Shown here: one piece after another, positions 24,419 through 33,228 of the stretch
How the letters are laid out: every line of letters begins with the position of its first letter
Numbering within the stretch: the stretch's first letter is position 1
From: Clostridium cylindrosporum DSM 605
GTDB taxonomy: Bacteria > Bacillota > Clostridia > Clostridiales > Caloramatoraceae
Direction: 5' to 3'
DNA: 64,000 nt
Assembly (NCBI RefSeq): GCF_001047375.1
Contig: NZ_LFVU01000007.1
Coordinates: 1 to 64,000 of the forward strand
Made by a program: the position numbers and the translations under genes
The notes under the pieces: generated by a model
Told to the model about the DNA's origin: nothing
The model's database searches: none
What the model saw: the letters and a program-made list of their open reading frames with translations, nothing else

Positions 24419-26773
24419 ATGTTAACTAAAATTAAAAAAGACCTAATCCTCGAGGGTCTAGACTGTGCTAACTGTTCAGCTAAAATAGAAAATGAAGTTA
24501 ACCAAATCGAAGGTGTAAATGCCTATATGAACTTCATGACAAAGACACTAACAGTAGAAACTGAAGATAATAAAGACTTTAATAATGTTTTAGAAAATAT
24601 AGAATCAATAGTAAAAAAGCACGAACCACATGTAATAGTTAGTGAAAAAATAGTAAAAAAGCCTGCTAAAAATACATTTATTCTAGAAGGTCTTGGGTGT
24701 GCAAACTGTGCATCAAAGATGGAAACACAGATCAAATCTCTTCCAGGAGTAAATAGTGCATCAATTGACTTCGTATCAAAGAGACTAATCATTGAAGCGG
24801 CTAGTACAGAAGATTTAAGAAGGATAGCCGTGGAAGCTGCTGTTATAGTAGATAGAATAGAATCAGGGGTTAAGCTTGTAAGATTTGATTCTACAACTAA
24901 GGAAAAGCCAAAGGCAAATGAAAGTGCTAACAAAAAAGAATTAATTCAGCTTGGTGTTGGAGGTGCATTATTTGCATTTGGATTAATTATGAATCTTCCA
25001 AGCAAAATTGAACTCGCTGTGTTTTTAATAAGTTACCTTATTGTTGGTGGAGAAATTGTACTAAGAGCATTAAAGAATATCGCAAGAGGACAAGTTTTCG
25101 ATGAAAACTTTCTTATGGGTATTGCAACAATTGGTGCCTTCATTATCGGTGAATATCCAGAAGGGGTAGCTGTTATGCTATTCTATCAAGTTGGGGAATT
25201 ATTCCAAGAAATGGCTGTAAATCGTTCAAGAAGATCAATAAGCTCACTTATGGATATAAGACCTGACTTTGCTAATCTTAAATCAGGTGATAATATAACT
25301 CGTGTATCACCTGAGGATGTAATCATTGGAGATATTATTGTTGTTAAACCAGGGGAAAAAATCCCACTTGATGGTACTGTTATAGAGGGAAGTTCTATGG
25401 TAGATACATCTGCCTTAACAGGTGAATCTGTTCCTAGAAAATTAGAACCAGGAACCTCTGCACTAAGCGGATTCATTAATAAAAATGGTGTTTTAACTAT
25501 CGAAGTAACTAAGGAATTTGCAGAATCAACTGTATCTAAGATATTAGACTTAGTTCAAAATGCTAGTAGTAGAAAGGCCCCAACAGAGAACTTTATAACT
25601 AAATTCGCAAGATATTATACTCCAGGGGTAGTATTTGCATCACTTGCAATTGCTTTAATTCCACCTATGGTAATCCAAGGAGCAAGTTTCTCTGATTGGG
25701 TTTATAGAGCGCTTATATTCCTAGTAATATCTTGTCCATGTGCCTTAGTTGTTTCTATACCTTTAAGTTTCTTTGGCGGTATTGGTGGAGCTTCTAAGAG
25801 AGGTGTTCTAGTTAAAGGAAGTAACTATCTTGAGGCTTTAAATAACGTAGAAACTGTTATTTTTGACAAAACAGGTACATTAACAAAGGGTTTATTTAAG
25901 GTAACAGAAATAACTCCTGAAGATGATAATACTAAGGAAGATTTACTAGAATATGCTGCATACGCTGAAAGCTATTCAAACCACCCAATTGCAACTTCAA
26001 TCATAAGAGCATATGGAAAAGAGATAGATAAAGCTAACCTTTCAGACTATGAAGAAATATCAGGACATGGTATTAAGGTTAAACTTAAAGATAATTTAAT
26101 ACTTGTTGGTAATGCTAAACTAATGAAAAAAGAAGATATCAAGTATAGTGAAGTTAACTCTATAGGAACAATAGTACACGTAGCACTAAATAAGGAATAT
26201 ATAGGCTATATTATTATATCCGATGAGATTAAAGAAGATTCTAAGGATGCAATAAGAGATTTGAAATCACTTGGAATTAAGAAGATAGTAATGCTTACAG
26301 GGGATGTAAAATCCGTTGGTGAAAAGGTAGCTAATCACCTAGGACTTGATGAAGTATATTCAGAACTTCTTCCTACAGAAAAGGTTGAAAATCTAGAATT
26401 ACTTGATAAAGAGAAATCTCCAAAGGGAAAACTTATCTTCGTTGGAGATGGAATAAACGACGCTCCTGTACTTGCTAGAGCAGATATCGGTATAGCAATG
26501 GGAGGACTTGGTTCTGACGCTGCTATAGAGGCTGCTGACATAGTGATTATGACAGATGAACCATCAAAGATAGCAACTGCGATTAAGGTTGCAAAGAGAA
26601 CAAAAATTATAGTATGGCAAAACATAGCTTTTGCACTAGGCATTAAACTTTTATTCATAATACTTGGAGCATTTGGTATAGCCACAATGTGGGAGGCTGT
26701 ATTCGCTGATGTAGGTGTAGCAGTTATCGCAGTGTTAAATGCAATGAGGGTAATAAAGGTTGATAATATTTAA
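24419..26773 (+). CDS. cadA: Cd/Zn/Pb-translocating P1B-type ATPase
   Basis: A 784-residue metal-exporting ATPase. Two N-terminal heavy-metal domains carry CANC motifs (Cys16/19 and Cys94/97); many CadA proteins have one. The transmembrane metal site is SCPCAL (around 437-442), the phosphorylation motif DKTGTLT (around 483), and GDGINDAPVL and a C-terminal membrane pair follow. The CPC with the CadA/ZntA-type sequence suggests divalent Cd, Zn or Pb, not copper. It is co-transcribed with the CadC-like sensor. Confidence 0.9.
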   Translation: MLTKIKKDLILEGLDCANCSAKIENEVNQIEGVNAYMNFMTKTLTVETEDNKDFNNVLENIESIVKKHEPHVIVSEKIVKKPAKNTFILEGLGCANCASKMETQIKSLPGVNSASIDFVSKRLIIEAASTEDLRRIAVEAAVIVDRIESGVKLVRFDSTTKEKPKANESANKKELIQLGVGGALFAFGLIMNLPSKIELAVFLISYLIVGGEIVLRALKNIARGQVFDENFLMGIATIGAFIIGEYPEGVAVMLFYQVGELFQEMAVNRSRRSISSLMDIRPDFANLKSGDNITRVSPEDVIIGDIIVVKPGEKIPLDGTVIEGSSMVDTSALTGESVPRKLEPGTSALSGFINKNGVLTIEVTKEFAESTVSKILDLVQNASSRKAPTENFITKFARYYTPGVVFASLAIALIPPMVIQGASFSDWVYRALIFLVISCPCALVVSIPLSFFGGIGGASKRGVLVKGSNYLEALNNVETVIFDKTGTLTKGLFKVTEITPEDDNTKEDLLEYAAYAESYSNHPIATSIIRAYGKEIDKANLSDYEEISGHGIKVKLKDNLILVGNAKLMKKEDIKYSEVNSIGTIVHVALNKEYIGYIIISDEIKEDSKDAIRDLKSLGIKKIVMLTGDVKSVGEKVANHLGLDEVYSELLPTEKVENLELLDKEKSPKGKLIFVGDGINDAPVLARADIGIAMGGLGSDAAIEAADIVIMTDEPSKIATAIKVAKRTKIIVWQNIAFALGIKLLFIILGAFGIATMWEAVFADVGVAVIAVLNAMRVIKVDNI

Positions 26774-26792
26774 TTAGCTTAAATAAAAATAA

Positions 26793-26845
26793 TAGGGTTA
26801 TATTTGCAAAACTTTTAGGGAAGCAAATATAACCCTACTTTTATT
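26793..26845 (+). terminator. Terminator of the cad operon
   Basis: TAGGGTTATATTTGC (26793-26807) pairs perfectly with GCAAATATAACCCTA (26823-26837), then CTTTTATT. Confidence 0.9.
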
Positions 26846-26940
26846 AATAATAAATTATTGTATATGGCACATACTAATCTTTAATATAGCTAATCTCACT
26901 TCCTACTAATAATCCTTAATTAAACTTTGGAGGTATAAAA

Positions 26941-27639
26941 ATGATAAAGAAAATAGATAGCAATACTATGGGAAAAAAGAACGTAGGATGGCTAAAAAGC
27001 ACTTTTCACTTTTCTTTTGATGAATACTCGAATCCAGACCATAATAACTTTGGAGTTTTAAGAGTATTAAATGATGATATAATTCAACCAAATACTGGTT
27101 TTGATAAACATCCCCATAGCAATATGGAGATAGTAACCTATGTTATAGATGGGGAAATATCTCATGCAGATAGCTTAGGATACAAAAGAACACTATCACG
27201 TGGAAATGTTCAATATATGGGCGCAGGTACAGGTGTGAATCATAGTGAATATAACCTTTCTAATGAAAGCGTAAGACTTCTTCAAATATGGATTTATCCT
27301 GACATAGAAGAACGTGAACCTGACTATGGAGACTTTAGATTTGACCCTAATGATAGAAAGAATAAGTGGCTACATATAGTTTCAAGCAAAGAGGGAGATG
27401 CCCCTGTTAAGATAAATCAAGACGTTAATTTTTATGTATTGGAGCTTGATGAAAACCTGGAAATTAACTTTAATCTAGGTGAAGGGCGACAAGCATACCT
27501 AGTTCAAATAGAAGGAACTTCAATCATAAATCAAATTGACTTAAAACCTAAGGATGCACTTGAAATTATTGAGGATAGCATCAATATAAAGTCTACTAAG
27601 CCATCTCACTTTATAATTATAGAAATGAAAAAATCATAA
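26941..27639 (+). CDS. Pirin family protein
   Basis: A 232-residue double-cupin of the YhaK/pirin type. The first cupin has the metal ligands HPHSNMEIVTYV (His57, His59) and the second half-site GVNHSEYN. Bacterial pirins act as quercetin dioxygenases or redox-linked regulators; which applies is unknown. TTGGAGG precedes the ATG. It is followed by an azoreductase about 100 bp on, suggesting a shared response to quinones or flavonoids. Confidence 0.85.
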   Translation: MIKKIDSNTMGKKNVGWLKSTFHFSFDEYSNPDHNNFGVLRVLNDDIIQPNTGFDKHPHSNMEIVTYVIDGEISHADSLGYKRTLSRGNVQYMGAGTGVNHSEYNLSNESVRLLQIWIYPDIEEREPDYGDFRFDPNDRKNKWLHIVSSKEGDAPVKINQDVNFYVLELDENLEINFNLGEGRQAYLVQIEGTSIINQIDLKPKDALEIIEDSINIKSTKPSHFIIIEMKKS

Positions 27640-27740
27640 ATAAAAGCATATAAAAATATAGGTAAATTTAATAATGTCCACAGAATATTGCTCTTATCTT
27701 TGGCTAAACTAAACTAAACTTTATAAAAGGAGTAATTTAT

Positions 27741-28427
27741 ATGTTTAGATTTATAAAGAGATTATTTGGACGAGAAAGGAATGATGAAAAAGTGACAAAG
27801 GTATTATATGTTACTGCTAACCCAAAGCCTGAAGCTGATTCCTATAGTTTATCAACAGGAAGAGAATTCATAGATTTATATAAGAAGAATAACCCAAATG
27901 ATGAGGTTATAGAAATTGATGTTTTTAAAGCAAATATACCACTTATTGATGCTGATGTACTTAATGCTTGGGGAGAACTACAACATGGTAAAACATTTGA
28001 TGAATTAGATGCTAATGTAAAGGATAAGGTAGGTAGAATAGATCAATTTACAAATCAGTTTATATCAGCTGACAAATATGTTTTCGTGACTCCTCTATGG
28101 AACCTATCAATTCCTCCACTAATGAAAGCATATATAGATACTATTACAGTAGCTGGTAAAACATTTAAGTATACAGAAAATGGCCCTGTGGGACTACTTA
28201 AAAATAAGAAGGCTGTTCATATTCATGCCGCTGGTGGTGTCTATTCTGAAGGCCCTGCAGCTCCATTTGAACACGCAAATACTTATATTAAGTCTATTTT
28301 AGGTTTCCTTGGTGTTGAATCTATAGACTCTATTCTTATAGAAGCAACAGCACAAGCAGATCCTGGAGCAGAGGCTGTTAAATCAAAGGCAAGCGAAAGA
28401 GTTAAAGAAGTTGTTAAAAATTTCTAA
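27741..28427 (+). CDS. azoR: FMN-dependent NADH-azoreductase
   Basis: A 228-residue flavodoxin-fold oxidoreductase. After a short basic start, KVLYVTANPKPEADSYSLSTGREF is the FMN phosphate loop; TPLWNLSIPPLMKAYIDTITVAGKTFKYT is the signature of AzoR enzymes, and HIHAAGGVYS the second flavin contact. It reduces quinones and azo dyes. AAAAGGAG lies before the ATG. A strong terminator follows. Confidence 0.85.
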   Translation: MFRFIKRLFGRERNDEKVTKVLYVTANPKPEADSYSLSTGREFIDLYKKNNPNDEVIEIDVFKANIPLIDADVLNAWGELQHGKTFDELDANVKDKVGRIDQFTNQFISADKYVFVTPLWNLSIPPLMKAYIDTITVAGKTFKYTENGPVGLLKNKKAVHIHAAGGVYSEGPAAPFEHANTYIKSILGFLGVESIDSILIEATAQADPGAEAVKSKASERVKEVVKNF

Positions 28428-28476
28428 TAACACTATTCCTTTATAAAATTCTCTACCTTTCTTAATACAAAATTAA

Positions 28477-28515
28477 AAATCCTCATAGACAAACAATATC
28501 GCCTATGAGGATTTT
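28477..28515. terminator. Terminator between convergent genes
   Basis: AAAATCCTCATAG pairs with CTATGAGGATTTT around a 14-nt loop; T-rich on both outer sides. Confidence 0.85.
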
Positions 28516-28577
28516 ATTTATATAAAAATCTTTTATTATTTTTAAATTAAACTTAATAAAAGTAAATATAGATTATA

Positions 28578-29042
28578 TTATATTTCTTCATAGGTTTCTA
28601 ATAATCTAATATAATGATTAGCCTCTCTAAGCACATGATCTCCAAGAAGTGGAAGTATTATAGATCTTATTTCACAATTAGCGATTCCTTCTGTACCTGC
28701 TGCCTTAAAATCTCTAAGTCTGATAGTTTCATCTGTAACACTATCTATTGTAGCATCTGTCGCAGCTCGAGCTTCTTTTATTAAGCATTTAAAGTCATGA
28801 GCGAAGTCATCTGCAGTATCAATCAATTCCTCTTCAGTAGGATCAAGTAATCCTCTTATAAATTGTGCATGCTCCATCATAATCTGATCCCAAAATAACT
28901 CTGTTTTTCTAATATCCTTACAATCAATATCAATTCCATCTTCAAGGTCATTTACTAATGAAAGATATAGTCTTGCTTCACGTAATATATGTTCAATAAG
29001 CAATGGATAGTTAAGAGTGAATATCTTACATGATAAAACACA
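28578..29042 (-). pseudogene. DUF2935 protein, 5'-truncated
   Basis: The frame encodes the C-terminal domain of a two-domain DUF2935 protein (FWDQIMMEHAQFIRGLLDPTE, GTEGIANCEIRSIILPLLGDHVLREANHY). In-frame codons continue upstream as SCKIFTLNYP before the TTG at 29003, which matches the family's middle region, until a TAA near 29043. The N-terminal domain is missing and no ribosome binding site precedes any start. Full-length members are about 260 residues; here about 150 remain. It is likely a decaying gene, or a fragment rejoined at about 29045. Confidence 0.75.
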
Positions 29043-29128
29043 ATCTTAGCACCTATTTACATAATCTGCATACTATGGTATTGAAAATAGAGCTAACACT
29101 CTATAAATATCTAATAGGAGATGATTGT

Positions 29129-29377
29129 ATGTGTTGTTTATTTAGGCGTAGAAGATGTCGTAGAAATCGTAGAGAGGATAACTTAATATGTAGATGTAGA
29201 TGTAGACGTGATAATGACTTCCGTGGAGACAGAGATGATAACTTAAGATGTAGATGCGAATGTAGACGTAGACATGATGATGACTTTCGTGGAGATAGAG
29301 ATGACGACTTCCGTAGAGACAGAGATAATGACTTCAGATGTAGATGTCGATGTAGAAGAAGACGTTTCGATGACTAG
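29129..29377 (+). CDS. Arg/Cys/Asp-rich repeat protein
   Basis: An 82-residue, extremely biased protein: Arg and Cys clusters (CRCRCRR three times) alternating with DDFRGDRDD repeats. TAGGAG is eight bases before the ATG. The RGDRDD repeats resemble those in the YmaF-like protein at 3375. Strongly cationic Cys-rich repeats suit spore coat or nucleic-acid binding proteins, but the function is unknown. It lies just upstream of, and divergent to, the DUF2935 remnant. Confidence 0.65.
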   Translation: MCCLFRRRRCRRNRREDNLICRCRCRRDNDFRGDRDDNLRCRCECRRRHDDDFRGDRDDDFRRDRDNDFRCRCRCRRRRFDD

Positions 29378-29385
29378 AGGGATTG

Positions 29386-29449
29386 GGATATTTGGTAAAG
29401 TCACTACTATTGATTAAAATAGTACTAAAACTTACAATAACAAATATCC
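29386..29449 (+). repeat. Large imperfect hairpin after the Arg-rich gene
   Basis: GGATATTTG (29386-29394) and CAAATATCC (29441-29449) pair, with a further inner ACTATT/AATAGT stem. No T tract follows. It may be a structured 3' end. A second hairpin follows at 29485. Confidence 0.5.
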
Positions 29450-29484
29450 ACCTATTACCTCAATTTGTATTAAAAAATAATCTA

Positions 29485-29516
29485 AAGGTAAGTTATATTA
29501 AGGTATAACTTACCTT
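29485..29516 (+). terminator. Terminator candidate
   Basis: Perfect 13-bp arms (29485-29497, 29504-29516) with a 6-nt loop, followed by ACCTTTAT. No gene is seen in the rest of 29517-29727. Confidence 0.6.
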
Positions 29517-29727
29517 ACCTTTATAGTGTAGTTTCTTATATTGTTCTTATTTTGCTAAATAAGAAATACCATAAAATATTATTCTACAACTAATGTTTAT
29601 TATTCTTATAAGTCATAGTTTTTATAAATGTTGATAACTAAACTAAAGGTATTGTAAATCGGCCTCATTTTTCAGGTAAATACACATTGTAAAACTATTA
29701 CAACGTAAATTATTAAGTAAAGAATAA

Positions 29728-29756
29728 AAAAGCAAGTCTTTTAAACTTGCTTTTAT
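29728..29756 (-). terminator. Terminator
   Basis: GCAAGT/ACTTGC hairpin with A tract to the left and T tract to the right; ends the minus-strand gene at 29757. Confidence 0.75.
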
Positions 29757-30098
29757 CTAAACAACATTTAATTTACTTTTAGATTTATATATATCAATAG
29801 TATCTGTCAATATATCATAAAATTCATCTATTTGGACTTGTCCATTTTTACCTTCACAAACAATTTCAAATATTTCTTTACCAGACAAAGAAACTAAATA
29901 GAGATTTATATGTGCATAATCCCATGAACTTCTAGGAAATTTCCATATATCTTCAACTTGATTAAAATAAATAGTTCTATATCCAAGTGAACGTAGAAAT
30001 AAATTTATAAAATTAAATTTATTTCTAACTACCAACCTATCACAGTATAATTTTAATATACCATATGTAGAATTTAATTCAGCTATAATTCCATTCAT
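29757..30098 (-). CDS. Hypothetical protein (113 aa)
   Basis: A soluble protein with a CAGGAG site before the ATG. Alternating strands (GILKLYCDRLVV, NFINLFLRSLGYRTIYFNQVEDIWKF, INLYLVSLSGKEIFEIVC) suggest a small PH-like or beta-sandwich fold of the sort seen in short bacterial PH domains. That is a shape-based guess. No neighbour gives a functional clue. Confidence 0.6.
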   Translation of the reverse strand: MNGIIAELNSTYGILKLYCDRLVVRNKFNFINLFLRSLGYRTIYFNQVEDIWKFPRSSWDYAHINLYLVSLSGKEIFEIVCEGKNGQVQIDEFYDILTDTIDIYKSKSKLNVV

Positions 30099-30347
30099 TG
30101 TCTTACTCCTGCATCATAAAATTATTAATCGATTAATTCTATATCATATTAATTCTATATTATTTAATTCTATACTATATATAGTAATTCCTTTCTTTGA
30201 TTCCTCCTCGAGCAACATTTATTTAAGTACATTTTTACAGATACCATTTGCCATTTTCACTATTTATGTAACATATAGAAATTGAAGAGCATAACATAAA
30301 GCATCTTAAGGATACCCTCATTATTTCTGACATGAAACTACCTCATA

Positions 30348-30512
30348 GCATTAGGAAGTTTAAGAACATTCCTAATGCTACATACTTATAAAATAAATTT
30401 ATCGATAGCCTAGAACTATTCTACTAAGATATAAAAGTACATTTAGATATATCCAGTTTATCCAGTTGTAATAATATATCTTTCTTTTAAGACCTTTGCC
30501 AAAAGGTCTTTT
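30348..30512 (+). terminator. Two hairpins in a gene-free stretch
   Basis: The gap 30099-30716 has no convincing gene. It contains GCATTAGGAA/TTCCTAATGC (30348-30378) and a terminator-like AAGACCTTT-GCC-AAAAGGTCTT followed by TTACTTTT (30489-30516). A perfect 14-bp palindrome, ATTAATCGATTAAT, is at 30124-30137, with three AATTCTATA repeats to its right. A plus-strand terminator with no gene before it hints at an unannotated short transcript. Confidence 0.4.
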
Positions 30513-30716
30513 ACTTTTGCCCTTCTTTGTGATTTTCCTCTTTCCTACTCAGTATAAATTTTTACATAAGGAGCTAAGAGACATATATATTTCCAACTCT
30601 CTACACCTACTTACATTTTCTTTAATAAAATTGTTATATATTATTGTATTTTTTTATTTATACTCTATATAGGATTATATTTTGGTTATATGAAAAATTG
30701 GGAAGGAGATATCTTT

Positions 30717-31505
30717 ATGGAGCTGCTATTAAAGACATTTATTGAAACTACCAGCTTTACTGGTGCAATTATATTAGTAGGGTTGATACTTGGATACTTA
30801 AGAACTCAGACAATACAAAACTTCCAAAGGAGCTTTGGATGGAAAGCAATTATGATTACTGCAGTAGTAGGGGTTCCTATACATGAATTAAGTCATACGA
30901 TTTTTTCACTTATCTTTGGACATAGGATAAACAAAATAAAGTTAATTCAAAGACCAGATGAAAATGGAACATTAGGGTATGTACAACATAGCTATAATCC
31001 ACTTAGCATATATCAACAAGTAGGAAACTTTTTTATCGGTGTAGCTCCTATATTTGGGGGAATTACAGCTTTAATAATTTTTATGAGACAATTAGTCCCT
31101 ACAGCTTATACTAAATTAATAGATATTTTAACTAAGAATTTAAGTATAAATACACTAGATACCGATGTAATTCGTAATATTACTACGTCATATTGGGAAT
31201 TTATAAAAACATTCTTTAGTTTAAGTAACCTAGGAAATATATATTTTATATTATTTCTATTCCTAGCCATATGCATTTCCTCACATATATCATTAAGCAC
31301 CGCAGATATAAAAGGCGCCTTTAAAGGATTAGTGATTATGTATATATTTCTACTTATAGTAAATGCCCTAATTGGCTACAACTACATCTTAGATATAAGT
31401 TTATTAAAATATAATATAATACTTATAGGATTTTTAATCGTCTCTTTAATATTTTCTTTAATAACTTATTTGATAAGCTTAATACTACTTATATTCAAAA
31501 TATAA
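30717..31505 (+). CDS. Polytopic membrane protein with HExxH motif
   Basis: A 262-residue membrane protein. The start at 30717 has AAGGAG eight bases upstream. Residues about 55-60 read IHELSHTIF, an HExxH zinc-site motif inside a membrane helix, followed by FGHRINKIKLI. Further helices fill the C-terminal half. This resembles site-2-protease/M50-like membrane metalloproteases, but I cannot see a clear LDG second motif, so protease activity is uncertain. Confidence 0.65.
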   Translation: MELLLKTFIETTSFTGAIILVGLILGYLRTQTIQNFQRSFGWKAIMITAVVGVPIHELSHTIFSLIFGHRINKIKLIQRPDENGTLGYVQHSYNPLSIYQQVGNFFIGVAPIFGGITALIIFMRQLVPTAYTKLIDILTKNLSINTLDTDVIRNITTSYWEFIKTFFSLSNLGNIYFILFLFLAICISSHISLSTADIKGAFKGLVIMYIFLLIVNALIGYNYILDISLLKYNIILIGFLIVSLIFSLITYLISLILLIFKI

Positions 31506-31701
31506 GTAGTATTAAGCTTTATGTTTTTGTTATTCCAATAGCCTAAGTCTTTTATTTTCAAAAACAAGACAAATACTAAATATCACTAAATAAATAGAAT
31601 ATATAATCGGACCTATTAGTAACTAATAAATTTCATAGTAACTTGTTTGCTTGTAGCTATTTCCGTATAATGATTCTAAAACAAAGAAAAGGAGTGATAA
31701 C

Positions 31702-32289
31702 ATGCCCTTTAATATACTCGGAGCTTTTATTGGATATATTTTAATAAGTTCCTTCACTCCTGGCCCAGGTAATATTCTTGCATTGAACACGATGGTACAA
31801 TACGGATGGAAAAAAGGAAGAAATCTCATTTTTGGTATTGGAGCAGGATATGCAACAGTCCAGTTTATTTGTACAATGGCTATATATGAGTTAAATGAAT
31901 TTCTTACACCTGCACTTGCTATAATTAAATATGTAGGTGCGATTTATCTAGTTTGTCTAACAATTCAAATTATAAAGAGTAAACTGGAGCAAGGTATGAA
32001 TGAAAATAATGCAAACTTTCGCACTGGATTCCTAATGCAGTTGGTAAATGTTAAGATATATTTCTATATCATTACTTTACTTACAGCATATATAGCTCCC
32101 TATTGTAATACATTGCCATTAATGTTATTCATAGGTGTATTTGTAGTTGCTGTAGGGTTTATAGCTACAATGACTTGGTCCTTTCTAGGACTTAAAATGC
32201 AGAAAATTTATGTGGTGCATTTTAAATTGATCAATATTCTATTAGGTGTATTTTTGTTATACTGTGCCTTCAGTATTATAAGGGGGTAG
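31702..32289 (+). CDS. LysE family translocator
   Basis: A 195-residue amino-acid exporter of the LysE/RhtB superfamily. The N-terminal signature SSFTPGPGNILALNTMVQYGWKKG (15-39) is the family's conserved first loop, followed by five hydrophobic helices. AAAGGAG lies before the ATG. An HxlR regulator starts four bases after its stop, and an acetyltransferase follows, so the three form an operon probably controlled by HxlR. Confidence 0.9.
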   Translation: MPFNILGAFIGYILISSFTPGPGNILALNTMVQYGWKKGRNLIFGIGAGYATVQFICTMAIYELNEFLTPALAIIKYVGAIYLVCLTIQIIKSKLEQGMNENNANFRTGFLMQLVNVKIYFYIITLLTAYIAPYCNTLPLMLFIGVFVVAVGFIATMTWSFLGLKMQKIYVVHFKLINILLGVFLLYCAFSIIRG

Positions 32290-32293
32290 AATT

Positions 32294-32680
32294 ATGTATG
32301 AACCAAAATTAGAGAAAGATATCCGTTGCCCATTAGAATATGACTTAGAGATGTTCGGTGGAAAATGGAAATCACGTATTATATGTGTGCTTGCTGAAAA
32401 AGGTATACTAAGATATAGTTCACTACGTAAAGAAATGACAAATATCACAGACTCTGTATTAGCATGCACGCTAAAGGAACTGATTAATGACGATATCGTA
32501 ATCCGTAATCAATTCGATGAAATTCCTCCAAGGGTAGAATATTGTCTAACTAAAAAGGGAAAATCAGTCATTCCCATACTACAAAATATATGTAGATGGT
32601 CTGGTGCTTACTTTAAAGAGGACAATGACAATGCACTTTTGCAGTGCCAGAAATGCGATTATAACAGAAAGGTGGAATAG
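32294..32680 (+). CDS. HxlR family transcriptional regulator
   Basis: A 128-residue winged-helix protein with the family hallmarks: CPLEYDLEMFGGKWKSRIICVLAEKGILRYSSLRKEM, ITDSVLACTLKEL and the wing with PPRVEYCLTKKGKSV. HxlR proteins commonly answer to electrophiles or disulfide stress; two or three Cys residues near the ends could serve. It sits between the LysE exporter and the acetyltransferase. Confidence 0.9.
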   Translation: MYEPKLEKDIRCPLEYDLEMFGGKWKSRIICVLAEKGILRYSSLRKEMTNITDSVLACTLKELINDDIVIRNQFDEIPPRVEYCLTKKGKSVIPILQNICRWSGAYFKEDNDNALLQCQKCDYNRKVE

Positions 32681-32684
32681 AAAC

Positions 32685-33098
32685 ATGGCTATTACTTATA
32701 CTGAGGAAAAGAAATTCACACAAGATGAAGTTCAAACACTGTTTTTATCAGTTGGATGGGTATCCGGTCAATACCCATCACGATTATACAAAGCCTTGAT
32801 GAACTCATCCACTGTTTTCACTGCATGGGATGGGGAAAGGCTTGTTGGTCTAGTTCGTTTGTTGGATGATAGTGAAATGGTTGCCTATATGCATTATGTA
32901 CTTGTTCATCCTGATTATCAAGGAAAAGGTATTGCTGGAAACATGATTAATATGGTTAAGGAAAAATATAAAGATTACTTATACATAGAAATCATGCCTG
33001 AAGAAAGCAAAAACGCCGCATTCTATGAAAAACATGGATTTACTGTAATGCAAGATGGAGTAGCTATGCAGCTTTCTAATTATTCTAACAAAAATTAA
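32685..33098 (+). CDS. GNAT family N-acetyltransferase
   Basis: A 137-residue GNAT read from the ATG at 32685, five bases after the HxlR stop, with AAAGGTGG upstream. Motif A is VLVHPDYQGKGIAGNMINMV, followed by AAFYEKHGFTVM. Small single-domain GNATs of this type often acetylate amines or antibiotics. Operon context with an amino-acid exporter suggests a small amine substrate, unproven. Confidence 0.85.
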   Translation: MAITYTEEKKFTQDEVQTLFLSVGWVSGQYPSRLYKALMNSSTVFTAWDGERLVGLVRLLDDSEMVAYMHYVLVHPDYQGKGIAGNMINMVKEKYKDYLYIEIMPEESKNAAFYEKHGFTVMQDGVAMQLSNYSNKN

Positions 33099-33100
33099 AC

Positions 33101-33164
33101 AGCTTAAAAGAACAAGGCATCCTACATTCTAACTTAGTAGGTGCCTTGTTCTTTTAAGCTCTCA
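33101..33164. terminator. Long terminator hairpin
   Basis: Perfect 19-bp arms (33101-33119, 33142-33160) with a further CCTAC/GTAGG pair inside; ends the LysE operon and may serve the convergent SulP gene. Confidence 0.85.
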
Positions 33165-33228
33165 ATCTCTCATGATAACCTTATACCTCTTCAATAAATT
33201 AAAATTTATTATTTACTGTTCTTATTAT

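Noticed and set aside
29030-29128. Upstream extension of the Arg-rich protein
   Set aside because: The earlier in-frame start has no ribosome binding site and runs into the DUF2935 remnant; TAGGAG marks the ATG at 29129.
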